Source: CAIXSC01 sp046349915
Lineage (GTDB): Bacteria > Planctomycetota > Planctomycetia > Pirellulales > Pirellulaceae
DNA length: 64,000 nt
NCBI GenBank assembly: GCA_046349915.1
Contig: JAXMBL010000006.1
Span: forward strand, 372,001 to 436,000
Reading direction: 5' to 3'
A program made the position numbers and the translations under genes. Of the stretch, positions 26,687-35,052 are shown in pieces. How positions within the stretch are numbered: the stretch's first letter is position 1; the number at the start of each line of letters is the position of its first letter. The notes under the pieces are model-generated. The model saw only the letters and a list, made by a program, of their open reading frames with translations. It made no database searches and was not told the origin of the DNA.

Positions 26687-28713
26687 GAGGAGGCGGGCGA
26701 TTGAATTAGCCGCTCGAAGTCGTCTTCGGTGATGACGGGTACTTGGAGCGACTGCGCTTTTTCGAGTTTGCTGCCAGCATTTTCGCCCGCTACCACATAG
26801 TCGGTCTTCTTCGAAACACTCGACGCAGCCCGGCCTCCGTGACGCTGGATCAGTTCCTGAATCTCTTCTCGCGTGTATTTCACCAAAGTACCCGTCACGA
26901 CCAGGGTTTTGCCGGCTAAAGGCTGCGGTAAGTTGGTTGATGCTTCACTGCGAGGCGAGGTGAAGTCGACGCCGACGGACTTCAGATCTTCGATCGTACG
27001 TCGACCATAGTCGCTATGGAGATAATCGTAGACGCTCTTGGCTATCACCGGCCCAATTTCGGGAATCTTCGACAGACGCTCCTCGTCGACTGCCTGAAGT
27101 TCGTCGATGCTGGCGAATTGACTGGCGAGAATCTGAGCCACTCGATTTCCCACGTGACGAATGGAGAGCGCGTTCAGCACTCGCTGCAGCCCGCGCGACT
27201 TACTCGCCTCAACCTGCGTCAGCAGAGCGTCGGCCGACTTTTCGCCCATCCGTTCGAGTTCAATCAATTGCCGTCGGTCAAGACGATAGAGATCGCCAAA
27301 ACAACGAACCATCCCCGTCGCCCCTCGCCCGACCAATTGATCGACCAGTTTGTCTCCCAGTCCTTCGATATCCATCGCGTTGCGGTTCGCAAAGAAACGC
27401 ACCCGTTCTCGCACCTGAGCCGGACACTCCAGATTCGGACAACGAATGTAGACTCCCCCTTCATCCTTCACGAGCATCGTTTCGCATTCAGGACATTGCG
27501 TCGGGAAACGAAATTCAGGCAGTTCGCGAGTCCGCTCGTGCTTCTCCACTCGCACAATATGCGGAATCACCTTCCCTGCCTTCTCGACGATGACGACATC
27601 CCCCTCGCGAATGTCCTTCCGCACGATCTCGTCCGCGTTGTGCAGACTCGCTCGGCTCACCGTCGTCCCCGCCAACTCGACCGGCTCCAATTCAGCCACC
27701 GGCGTAATCGCCCCCGTCTTGCCCACCTGCACCGAGATTTTGTTCAGCGTCGTGGGCTTTTCATATTTCTCAAACTTGTACGCGATGACCCAGCGTGGGC
27801 TCTTCGAGCGAGCCCCTAGTCTTTGGCGTTGGTCGAATCGGTTGACTTTCAGGACGAGTCCATCGACTTCGAAGTCGAGCTCATGGAGTTGTTCAATCAG
27901 AGACTCGCAGTGAGACAGCGTGTCTTCCAGATTCGCGAAGACGGTGACGCGAGGCGTCGGAGGGAGTCCATACGATTGAATCTCTGCCAGAAAATCGCGG
28001 TGGTTATCCGACTGAAGTCCCTCGCAGTAACCAACGCCGTGACAGAAGAAGCGCAGTCGACGTTCCGCGCAGATGCGTGGGTCAAGCAGACGAATGGCGC
28101 CAGCCGTCACATTGCGAGTGTTCTTGAATAACGGCTCGCCCAACGCACGCTGCTGCTCGTTCAGACGGACGAGGTCGGTGTTGGACATATAGACTTCGCC
28201 ACGAACCTCCAGCAGCCGCGGGATGTGTTTGCCCGCCAAATGGAGCGGTATATCGTGAATCGTTCTCAAGTTGTGGGTGATGTCGTCACCCACCTCGCCG
28301 TTGCCGCGAGTGACCCCGCGCACCAACACGCCATCCTCGTACAGAATGGATGTAGCGACTCCATCAATCTTCAACTCAACCACCCATTCCACCGGTTCGC
28401 CGTCCAGCAGTTTGGCGGTTGCGAGACAATAGGCCCGCAAGTCCTCCAGCGAATACGTATTCTCGATCGACAGCATCGGCACTCGGTGCGGCACTTGCCG
28501 CAACGAATCGACAGGCTGCTCGCCCACTCGCTGAGTCGGGCTGTCGGGTGTGACGAGTTCGGGGTGAGCGGCCTCAAGTTGCTGAAGCTCCGCGAGCAAG
28601 TGGTCGTACTCATGGTCGGCGATGATCGGCGCCGCCTCGATGTAATACCGTCGGTCATGCTCGCGGATCTCGGCTCGAAGCTGGGCAATACGCGTTGCTG
28701 GATTAACGTGCAT
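26683..28713 (-). CDS. ligA: NAD-dependent DNA ligase
   Basis: 676 residues, normal for LigA, which seals nicks in replication and repair using NAD+. Domains in order: Ia (RIAQLRAEIREHDRRYYIEA), adenylation domain with the nucleotidylated lysine in ELKIDGVA (K115), the GEVGDDITHNLRTIHDIPLH segment, OB fold (VQVGKTGAITPVAELEPVEL), a zinc finger CPECETM with CPNLECPAQ, helix-hairpin-helix region (MDIEGLGDKLVDQLVGRGATG onward) and a C-terminal BRCT domain (PLAGKTLVVTGTLVKYTREE onward). All key residues are present. The last codons run directly into a family B palindrome that provides the stop, so the natural C terminus may have been slightly altered. Confidence 0.97.
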   Translation of the reverse strand: MHVNPATRIAQLRAEIREHDRRYYIEAAPIIADHEYDHLLAELQQLEAAHPELVTPDSPTQRVGEQPVDSLRQVPHRVPMLSIENTYSLEDLRAYCLATAKLLDGEPVEWVVELKIDGVATSILYEDGVLVRGVTRGNGEVGDDITHNLRTIHDIPLHLAGKHIPRLLEVRGEVYMSNTDLVRLNEQQRALGEPLFKNTRNVTAGAIRLLDPRICAERRLRFFCHGVGYCEGLQSDNHRDFLAEIQSYGLPPTPRVTVFANLEDTLSHCESLIEQLHELDFEVDGLVLKVNRFDQRQRLGARSKSPRWVIAYKFEKYEKPTTLNKISVQVGKTGAITPVAELEPVELAGTTVSRASLHNADEIVRKDIREGDVVIVEKAGKVIPHIVRVEKHERTRELPEFRFPTQCPECETMLVKDEGGVYIRCPNLECPAQVRERVRFFANRNAMDIEGLGDKLVDQLVGRGATGMVRCFGDLYRLDRRQLIELERMGEKSADALLTQVEASKSRGLQRVLNALSIRHVGNRVAQILASQFASIDELQAVDEERLSKIPEIGPVIAKSVYDYLHSDYGRRTIEDLKSVGVDFTSPRSEASTNLPQPLAGKTLVVTGTLVKYTREEIQELIQRHGGRAASSVSKKTDYVVAGENAGSKLEKAQSLQVPVITEDDFERLIQSPASS

Positions 28714-28912
28714 GAGTAGCTAGGGGGCTAGGAGCGTGGACGAGCGCACACGACAATATGTTCGCACATGCTGCCGGAAGAGCTGGCGGTACGCAAGTGG
28801 CACAGGAACCGTAGCGGCCAGGGATCGACTTTGGCTTGCTGGTTCCAACTTCCCTTTCGAGTTAACAGCGAGCTGCTTGCCGCACAATCACACCCTCTGG
28901 GACTAAGTCACC

Positions 28913-30184
28913 ATGCGTCACTCGCCTGCCAACGCCGCGATCCGTAGTTCGTTGCCTGCCCTATTTCTACTGTCCGCGATCATCGGCCATGCTCCCAGCT
29001 TGCTATGGGCCCAGGAGCCTGCACAGAACACTGAGAGCTCAAAAAATGGCGAAGCGACCGCGAAGCCTGATGACTCGAAGCAGTCGACTCCCAACTCGCG
29101 AGAGCGACGAGCGAACCTACGATTAGTGCTCCCTCGCGAGATTCCGGCGGTTGTGGGACAGGAAGTAAACATCTATTTCGAGAACATCGTTCTCGCTCTC
29201 AACCCCGCGAACTACGCCTTTGATGCGGTTTGCGGGAAGGGCAAGCAACAAGCGGAACGTTGGACTTGGACTCCCACCGCGGCCGACGTTGGGGTTTTCC
29301 CGTGGGAGATCGTGGTGCGCGACGAGTGGGGCGAGCTCGTCGCGAAGGGGACGACGCAGGTGCGAGTCACTGCCGCCGACGCCCGTAAAGGACAAGCCCT
29401 CGAATGGCTCGCCATCGGCGACAGCTTGACCCATGGTTCGGTGATCTCGCGCCACGTCTTGGAATTGAGCAAACTTGACGGCGGCCCCGCACTGCGGCTG
29501 ATTGGTAGTCATGGTCCCGAGGAGTCGCCTGAGATTCGCCACGAAGGCTACGGAGGCTGGACCGCGTTACGTTTCGCCACTCATTTCACACCCACAGCGA
29601 GAACCGGTGATTACAAGACTCGCGGCAGCCCGTTCTTATTCGAAACTCCTGACGGTAGCAAGGAACTCAGCTTTTCCCGCTATTGCGCCGAAATCAATGG
29701 CGGCAAATCACCGGGCTACGTCACGATTTTCTTGGGTCCCAATGATATCTTCTCGGCCGACGAAATGACGATCGAGGCAACACTCGATACCATGCTCCGT
29801 CATTACGATCAGTTGATCGCCATGTTGCGTGCAGTCGACAATCCACCTCGAGTCGGCGTGATGACCGCGGCGCCTCCCGCGGCCACTCAAGATGCATTTG
29901 GCGCCAACTACGCCTCGGGCCAGACTCGTTGGCAATATCGCCGCAATCAGCATCGGCTGGTCGAACGAATGCTGGAAAAATACGAAGGGCGAGGCACGGA
30001 AGGAATTGATCTCATTCCCATACACGTCGCCTTGGACTGCCGCCGTCTGTACCCCGTCGAAAAAGTCGCCTCCAGTCAGCGAGCCGGGGATCTGATTGAG
30101 CGTCAAAACAACGGCGTCCATCCGGCCGCGGGCGGCTACCGGCAAATTGGCGATGTCGTGTACGCTTGGCTCTTGACGAAATGA
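28913..30184 (+). CDS. Exported SGNH/GDSL-family hydrolase
   Basis: 423 residues. A signal peptide (SLPALFLLSAIIGHAPSLLWA) is followed by a Lys/Asp/Ser-rich linker and a beta-sandwich-like region (VVGQEVNIYFENIVLALNPA, TWTPTAADVGVFPWEIVVRD). The hydrolase domain has block I AIGDSLTHGSV (nucleophile Ser), GHEGYGGWTALRF-like block II, block III FLGPNDIFSADE and block V GVHPAAGGYRQIGD. These enzymes are esterases or carbohydrate deacetylases; substrate cannot be told. The N-terminal Ig-like module suggests binding to extracellular material. It diverges from ligA, with a 199-base spacer in which no other gene is visible. Confidence 0.87.
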   Translation: MRHSPANAAIRSSLPALFLLSAIIGHAPSLLWAQEPAQNTESSKNGEATAKPDDSKQSTPNSRERRANLRLVLPREIPAVVGQEVNIYFENIVLALNPANYAFDAVCGKGKQQAERWTWTPTAADVGVFPWEIVVRDEWGELVAKGTTQVRVTAADARKGQALEWLAIGDSLTHGSVISRHVLELSKLDGGPALRLIGSHGPEESPEIRHEGYGGWTALRFATHFTPTARTGDYKTRGSPFLFETPDGSKELSFSRYCAEINGGKSPGYVTIFLGPNDIFSADEMTIEATLDTMLRHYDQLIAMLRAVDNPPRVGVMTAAPPAATQDAFGANYASGQTRWQYRRNQHRLVERMLEKYEGRGTEGIDLIPIHVALDCRRLYPVEKVASSQRAGDLIERQNNGVHPAAGGYRQIGDVVYAWLLTK

Positions 30185-30260
30185 ACACCCTTGCTCGGAT
30201 AGCGAATGGCTTGCCTCTTCGTCTGGAAGTGGGTCGGTCGGTGTGGTCGGTGCGGAGCTA

Positions 30261-30350
30261 ATCGACGGACTAGAAGTCCGTCGTACAGTTCACATCGACG
30301 GACTAGAAGTCCGTCGTACACCGGAGCGACGGGCTAGAAGTCCGTCGTGC
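30261..30350. repeat. Palindrome family A, three copies
   Basis: Copies at 30261-30286, 30294-30319 and 30326-30350 (last one diverged, GACGGGCTAG). They fill the gap between the convergent SGNH and DUF2071 genes; the third overlaps the 3' end of the DUF2071 gene and supplies its stop codon. Confidence 0.9.
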
Positions 30351-31176
30351 TTAGCCAAGTTGGTCTTCGCACGACGATTTCCGAGCCCTCGGCGACGAAC
30401 GCGGAGAAGGGCTTGCTGGCCAGAACGGACGCCCAGGAGGCGCCGTAGAGCGAGGAAAAATCCGCGTTGATTCGCGAAAGCCTTGCCGCCGCGGCTCTCC
30501 AAGGAGGATGTTCCACGCGGTACTCGACTGTTCCGCCGTCTCGCTGGCGACAATATCCCCAATAGTGTTCCGCGATGAACTCTTCGTGCGACTCGGGGCG
30601 GAGCGGCGCGAAATCCTCCTCGCAGTCGACCGAAACACCTTGCCACTTCCGATCCGCATACCATTCGTAAGTCACCCCTCGATCTTTCGGAAGGGAGTTA
30701 ATCCGCGAGTAAGGCATGGCGTGGCGAGGATCGGGAAGTCCACCCAGCGAGTGTCGCATCGGCAGCGCCGCGTATGGCTCGTTGTAGGTCCAGCGGGCAG
30801 TCACAGCGATCGCTCGGCGGGGAACGAGTTCCTTGACGAACACCACTCCGCGGCGCACTTCGCCCGCCACCTCGCGTCGCACGTAGAATCGCAAGTTGAA
30901 TTCTTCGAAGTGCCGGTGCCATGGGATGGGTAGGCCCAGCACCTTGGTGTGAACGAACAGGAAGCCCACCAAGCTGGCGTAGACGCGGTCGTCGTGAGTA
31001 TCCAGTTTCACTCCCCGCGGCACGAGCGGCTCAACTAACTCCCTGGGCACGACGAAATTTACCATGGCGAGCCAGCGCCAGTGAGCGGTGAGGAATTTCG
31101 CCCGAGTCGAATCGCTCGAGGGGCTGACTTGGGTCGCGAGGTCCGGAGAAGTAGGGACAGGCGTTGAGTCGTTCAT
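30334..31176 (-). CDS. DUF2071 (YqjF-like) protein
   Basis: 280 residues from the ATG at 31176 (MNDSTPVPTSPDLATQ); the longer open frame back to 31497 is low-complexity and overlaps the upstream gene. DUF2071 landmarks: FLTAHWRWLAMVNFVVPREL, LEPLVPRGVKLDTHDDRVYA-type block, VASLVGFLFVHTKVLGLPIP, FEEFNLRFYVRREV, RGVVFVKELVPRRAIAVTAR and EEFIAEHYWGYCRQRDGGTV. The family has a beta-barrel related to acetoacetate decarboxylase; biochemical role is unknown. The last residues (STTDF and stop) are encoded by the inserted palindrome. It begins 68 bases after the unknown 31245-31811 gene and is probably co-transcribed with it. Confidence 0.85.
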   Translation of the reverse strand: MNDSTPVPTSPDLATQVSPSSDSTRAKFLTAHWRWLAMVNFVVPRELVEPLVPRGVKLDTHDDRVYASLVGFLFVHTKVLGLPIPWHRHFEEFNLRFYVRREVAGEVRRGVVFVKELVPRRAIAVTARWTYNEPYAALPMRHSLGGLPDPRHAMPYSRINSLPKDRGVTYEWYADRKWQGVSVDCEEDFAPLRPESHEEFIAEHYWGYCRQRDGGTVEYRVEHPPWRAAAARLSRINADFSSLYGASWASVLASKPFSAFVAEGSEIVVRRPTWLSTTDF

Positions 31177-31244
31177 GAGGACAGCCTCGCGGAAACTTGG
31201 GACTGCTGTTTCAACCGCAAGGAACCGCGAAAGTTCACGCTGCC

Positions 31245-31811
31245 TTAAGGCTGAGGCAATTCTCGCGGGAAAGGCGGTCGTTCGGCGGGCGGGGCCGTCT
31301 CGCCTGTTTCCATCTCCCACGCCTCGCGTTCCTCGGCGTTCGCGTAATAACGCAGCCAAAGTTCCGCGTCGGCTTCCACATCCAGAAATCGCCAGTGCAG
31401 GTACTGACCCGAGAGGTCGACTTTCTTCTCTTGGGCGGGCAACAAGTCTCGCGTCAGGATGCAGTACAACTGTCGATCCGACAGGTGGTCGGTCCATTGA
31501 AGGACGATGCGGCGTTGGTAGAGCCGGTCGATGGCGTCCCTCAATAGGTCGTGTAGTTGAATGTCATTCAGGGTTTCGTGTGGAGGCAACACCAATTCAG
31601 GGGTGAACCAGCGACTAATCGGCTCCACGGGAGCTCGCTCCCAGGCCAAGAGCGAAGCGAGAAACTCGTTTTCGTCGGCGGTGGTCATGCGACTGGAATC
31701 GAGCAGGTCGAGGGATTCATCGACAAAAGGTTCCAGAGCGTCTCGCAGACGAGCATTGAGCAGGATTTGGTCGACTTCTTCCGGCGAGCGAAAAGGTTGG
31801 GACGGTCGCAT
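31245..31811 (-). CDS. Unknown cytoplasmic protein
   Basis: 188 residues from the ATG at 31811 (MRPSQPFRSPEEVDQILLNA). Not recognised. It is acidic, predicted mostly helical, without signal peptide or membrane segment. Features are a conserved-looking centre (LHDLLRDAIDRLYQRRIVLQ, SDRQLYCILTRDLLPAQEKK) and an aromatic block YLHWRFLDVEADAELWLRYY followed by a Pro-rich tail. Codon usage resembles neighbours. It sits just upstream of the DUF2071 gene on the same strand, which hints at a shared unit. Confidence 0.7.
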   Translation of the reverse strand: MRPSQPFRSPEEVDQILLNARLRDALEPFVDESLDLLDSSRMTTADENEFLASLLAWERAPVEPISRWFTPELVLPPHETLNDIQLHDLLRDAIDRLYQRRIVLQWTDHLSDRQLYCILTRDLLPAQEKKVDLSGQYLHWRFLDVEADAELWLRYYANAEEREAWEMETGETAPPAERPPFPRELPQP

Positions 31812-31820
31812 GGCGGGCAA

Positions 31821-32189
31821 TGATCACTAAGAGGAATCCCCGAAGTCACTCCGCGGGCGTTTGACCGCGACGAACCGGTCTACCTGACGGCAGACGTGTC
31901 TCCTATGCCTACGAGTATAGTCAGGGGTGCGGCAGTTCCTCGCGAGAAATTGCGTCAAATCAACTGCTTTCGCGAATTCGCGCGAGCCAACTCTGCTACG
32001 ACCCGCAAAGTCGTCGAACTCACAGGCAAGCGAGTTGTCAGAAGATCGAGCTCAAGAATGCCCGTGGAACCCGCAGCAGTTCCCAGAGCAAGAAAATGGC
32101 CCGGCAAGTAACCGTGCGAGCTCAAAAGATGTTGCAAGCGACAACGTCGTCCAGCGGAAACAATCAGCCCGTTGTGTCGCGCAAAAAAA
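31821..32189. other. Intergenic, nothing recognised
   Basis: 369 bases between the unknown gene and the pilin terminator. Two overlapping short frames on the plus strand (31896-32202) have no recognisable content and no ribosome-binding site. Confidence 0.5.
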
Positions 32190-32233
32190 GACGCGGCGTT
32201 GATTTTCGGGGGTCCCGAAGATCACGCCGCGTC
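32183..32233 (-). terminator. Rho-independent terminator after the orphan pilin
   Basis: Read on the minus strand: arm 32233-32221 (GACGCGGCGTGAT), loop of 17 bases, arm 32203-32190 (ATCAACGCCGCGTC), then TTTTTTT (32189-32183). It lies about 40 bases after the pilin stop codon. Confidence 0.85.
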
Positions 32234-32274
32234 GCGGGGTGAATCAAGCGGCCAGAGCCGCGTCAGACGCAGAA

Positions 32275-32631
32275 CTAGGTGTTCGGCGTGTTGCGTTCGA
32301 CCGTGAAGGCGCCGTCTTCTTCGTCGTCGGCGCCATTGAACGTGATGCAGTTGTCAGCTTGGGCAGCCGGATCGTCGTTCGAATCGCACTCGTCGGTGTT
32401 GTCGATGAAGTCCCAGCCCGCGGTGTTCGCGTTGTGGCCGATGACGCCGTCAATCGAGTAGCTCTGGTTGGTATCTTGGAATGCACCAGCAACGTCCGAC
32501 AATTCGCTGATGATGCCATCGCGAACCGAGGCCAAGCCAACCAGCAATCCGAGGACCGCGACGGTCGCGATCAGGATCAGTTCGGCCGACACCACGAAGC
32601 CCGCTTCGTCATTCCACAGTTTCTTCAACAT
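32275..32631 (-). CDS. Orphan Flp-like pilin with acidic C-terminal extension
   Basis: 118 residues from the ATG at 32631, preceded by AAGGA about 9 bases away. The open frame extends far upstream but that part has no pilin character. N-terminal cytoplasmic leader MLKKLWNDEAG, then a single hydrophobic helix FVVSAELILIATVAVLGLLV, as in Flp prepilins, then an about 75-residue tail that is strongly acidic, with Cys at DECDSND and DNCITFN and ending RNTPNT. It is about 85-90 percent identical by eye to the three pilins at 56226, 57048 and 58059, 24 kb away. It presumably is processed by the prepilin peptidase at 55280. Monocistronic by its own terminator. Confidence 0.85.
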   Translation of the reverse strand: MLKKLWNDEAGFVVSAELILIATVAVLGLLVGLASVRDGIISELSDVAGAFQDTNQSYSIDGVIGHNANTAGWDFIDNTDECDSNDDPAAQADNCITFNGADDEEDGAFTVERNTPNT

Positions 32632-32998
32632 CTTCTCTGTTCCTTGATTCTTCTGGTTCCAAACCTTTAATCCACAAATCCACGATATGCGAATCCCGCA
32701 GTGGTTGACTTCATTTCTTCGAGTCACTTTGCGGGAGCTCGTCGCACTCTGAAAAGTAGCACTCACTTTGCGCGCCGCGTCCAATTTTCCCGTGAAAAAA
32801 TGTGCCCCAAGCACGTGAATCAACGGCCAAATTTCAGTTGGCGCCGATGCGCGAGACTTCACACGTCGCGGGGGAACGCCGATCTGACGCGGGATTTCCT
32901 TGCGTGAGCAATGGACGGCCGTTACGATGGTCAGAAGTGGCGTCGACGATTCGGTCGGCGCGATTGAAGTGACTCGCTTGCCCCGGCACTCGTTTCCT
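32632..32998. other. Divergent intergenic region
   Basis: 367 bases between the orphan pilin (minus) and the small GGE protein (plus). Promoters for both directions must lie here, but no box could be assigned with confidence. No gene seen. Confidence 0.5.
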
Positions 32999-33008
32999 GG
33001 AGTTGTCC

Positions 33009-33266
33009 ATGAATCAGCCTCTTCCTGCTTCAACTGCCTCCACGTTTCGACGCGGTCAGACCCCCATCGTCCCGAAACAAGCCGCACAGATTGCCCAGCA
33101 AGTACAAGACGCCCCGCAGGCACAGGCCGTAACGCAAGCATTCCCGGCGGACCTGCCGACTGCCATCGAAGCATTGGATCGAGTCGTGGATGCCGTGCGC
33201 AGGGACGCCCTGACAGCCTCGACGGAATATCTGGCGGCGTCCGAGGTTCCTCACGGAGGCGAGTAG
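33009..33266 (+). CDS. Small protein ending in GGE, Pup-like candidate
   Basis: 85 residues from the ATG at 33009 (GGAG 6 bases upstream). The first half is Gln/Ala/Pro-rich and probably disordered (PKQAAQIAQQVQDAPQAQAV). The second half is predicted helical (TAIEALDRVVDAVRRDALTA) and it ends STEYLAASEVPHGGE. Size, disorder, C-terminal helix and terminal GGE resemble actinobacterial Pup, which ends GGQ or GGE. The next gene, 4 bases away, encodes a Dop/PafA homologue, the enzyme class that acts on Pup. Caution: the codons for GGE (GGAGGCGAG) also form the Shine-Dalgarno of the next gene, so the ending could be partly coincidental. No database match can be checked here. Confidence 0.6.
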   Translation: MNQPLPASTASTFRRGQTPIVPKQAAQIAQQVQDAPQAQAVTQAFPADLPTAIEALDRVVDAVRRDALTASTEYLAASEVPHGGE

Positions 33267-33270
33267 ACGG

Positions 33271-35052
33271 GTGCGGATCTTCGACCGGCTTGTCGGTCTC
33301 GAGACCGAGTATGCCATTGTTCCAGGCTCGTCGCTGGGCTGGGAGAAGCTGACGCGTTTCGCCTGCTACCGTCGTCTGGTGGAGGTGTTGCGGCAGCGAA
33401 CGACGGTGGCAACCGCCCTGCACTTCAAGGAAGGGGTCTTCACTGCGTCGAGTGGTGCGGTGTGGTTCGAATCGGAACGGTTCGCCGTCGATACCGGACT
33501 GATCGAAGGCGCCACCCCCGAGTGCCGTGGACCGATCGAAGCAGCCATCTACCAGCAAGCTCAGGATCGCTTGCTGACTGAATGCTCGCTGCTCGCCACG
33601 TCAAACCATGATCACGACGGAAATCCTATCGATTTCCGACTTCTGAAGAACGACCGGGACGCGGCGGGAAATGTCTACGGTTCGCAGGAGAACTACGAAG
33701 CCATCATCGCCTCCGGCTGGCGGCTCGCAGTTTGGCGAATCGGCCTGACTCTTTTGCTGATCCCAGCGACGCTGACGTGGGCGAGCTTGCTACTCGTCCT
33801 CCTGGCATTTCTCGTCTACGTCGTGTTGTTTTCCCTGGTCGCGACGACCTGGCGGGCAGTTCGAGGGAAGCCGAGCCGATGGGAGGCTTGTCTGCTCCAC
33901 CCTCAGTGGCTAGACAACCCCGGCGAGACCCGCATGCCTCTGCCGAACTGGCTGGAGCGAACGATGCTGGTCGTGTTCAATCTGGCGATTTTGCCGATTG
34001 AGCTGCCGTTGACACTGTTGGTGAAGACTGTTGCTTTTGCGCCTCAGCGCCGAGCCCTTGAAGCATTTCTTATGACGCGAGCCGTCTTCGCGGGCGCGGG
34101 CATGTTGACGGATGAGGGAGAATTTGGCCTGGCTGACAAAGGCCCGGCCATGAATTGCCTGGTCGGCTACGGCGATTTTTTGTTTCGCCGTCCCGTTTTC
34201 AACTTTGGACACTTTCTTAAGACGTTAGGGGCGGAGATTCCTTTTTCGCCGCTGGACCTACGAGACCTTTACTTGAGCCGCCAACGGCTGCAGATCGGAC
34301 TCGGAGATTCCAATATGACGCCTGTGGCCGAGTTGCTGCGAATCGGCGCGACGGCCCTCGTGCTGGACGTGATCGAGTCGGAGTCGCGGGGAGAAGTTCC
34401 CTCGAGCCCTTGGCCCCGCTTACGCCACCCTCTAAAAGCTCTACGCCAAGTATGCGCCGATCCAACTCTTCAAGCAAAAGTGGAATTGACCGATGGCCGA
34501 TCCATGACCGCACTGGAGCTTCAGCGCTGGTACGCCGAGCGCTGCCAAACGTTTTTGAATCAGTTTCCCCAGGCCGCCGCCGATGCGATGGCGTTATGTC
34601 GGCTGTGGACCGATACGCTCGACAAGCTCGAGCACGCTCCGCAAGAACTGCTCGGCCGCATTGATTGGGTCACCAAACGACACTTACTAGAGCGAGCGGG
34701 GGACGGCCTCCCCTGGGAAGCCAAGAAGAAAATCGACTTGCGTTACCACGAGTTGTCGCCAGACGGCTATTTCCGCCGTTTTGAGGCGGCGGGCGGGGTT
34801 GAGCATTGGGCTGGCGAAGGAGAGATTGAGCGGGCCATGAGATCTCCTCCTCCCGATTCCCCCGCCACCATGCGCGGCCACTACATTCGCGAGTTCAGTG
34901 GAGGCGAAGACTTGCTGCGAGTCGGCTGGCGCAAGATCACGATCGGCAGCGGTTGGGGACGGCGAGTCGTCCGACTTCGTCGCTATCGTCGCGCCTCGGA
35001 CAGCGACACGGCGGCCCCGCGCACGGATAGCGAGCCGTTTCGCGATGAGTGA
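33271..35052 (+). CDS. Dop/PafA-like (Pup deamidase/ligase family) enzyme with inserted membrane helices
   Basis: 593 residues from a GTG, with GGAGG about 10 bases upstream inside the previous gene. Glutamine-synthetase-like fold of the Dop/PafA family: VGLETEYAIVPG at the start (metal/ATP glutamates E11, E13), VDTGLIEGATPEC (D74 matches the catalytic Asp of Dop/PafA), FRLLKNDRDAAGNVYGSQEN, FLMTRAVFAGAG, LGDSNMTPVAELLRIGATAL, LTDGRSMTALELQRWYAERC and GRIDWVTKRHLLERAG. Between residues 148 and 262 an insert carries two to three membrane helices (about 155-192 and 231-255), absent in actinobacterial Dop. The Dop-specific loop appears missing. Probably a membrane-bound enzyme of the family; ligase or deamidase activity cannot be distinguished. 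Its stop overlaps the next gene's start by 8 bases. Confidence 0.85.
   Translation: MRIFDRLVGLETEYAIVPGSSLGWEKLTRFACYRRLVEVLRQRTTVATALHFKEGVFTASSGAVWFESERFAVDTGLIEGATPECRGPIEAAIYQQAQDRLLTECSLLATSNHDHDGNPIDFRLLKNDRDAAGNVYGSQENYEAIIASGWRLAVWRIGLTLLLIPATLTWASLLLVLLAFLVYVVLFSLVATTWRAVRGKPSRWEACLLHPQWLDNPGETRMPLPNWLERTMLVVFNLAILPIELPLTLLVKTVAFAPQRRALEAFLMTRAVFAGAGMLTDEGEFGLADKGPAMNCLVGYGDFLFRRPVFNFGHFLKTLGAEIPFSPLDLRDLYLSRQRLQIGLGDSNMTPVAELLRIGATALVLDVIESESRGEVPSSPWPRLRHPLKALRQVCADPTLQAKVELTDGRSMTALELQRWYAERCQTFLNQFPQAAADAMALCRLWTDTLDKLEHAPQELLGRIDWVTKRHLLERAGDGLPWEAKKKIDLRYHELSPDGYFRRFEAAGGVEHWAGEGEIERAMRSPPPDSPATMRGHYIREFSGGEDLLRVGWRKITIGSGWGRRVVRLRRYRRASDSDTAAPRTDSEPFRDE

Noticed and set aside
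31177..31497. 107-residue upstream extension of the DUF2071 frame
   Set aside because: Arg/Gly-rich shadow that overlaps the unknown gene at 31245-31811; the ATG at 31176 begins the family-like part.
33464..33480. TTCGAATC motif resembling a tRNA T-loop
   Set aside because: It lies inside the Dop-like coding sequence with no acceptor or anticodon stem around it; no tRNA was found in the window.
32632..33558. About 300-residue N-terminal extension of the orphan pilin frame
   Set aside because: It overlaps the GGE-protein and Dop-like genes on the other strand and lacks pilin character; an SD and ATG at 32631 match the other pilins.
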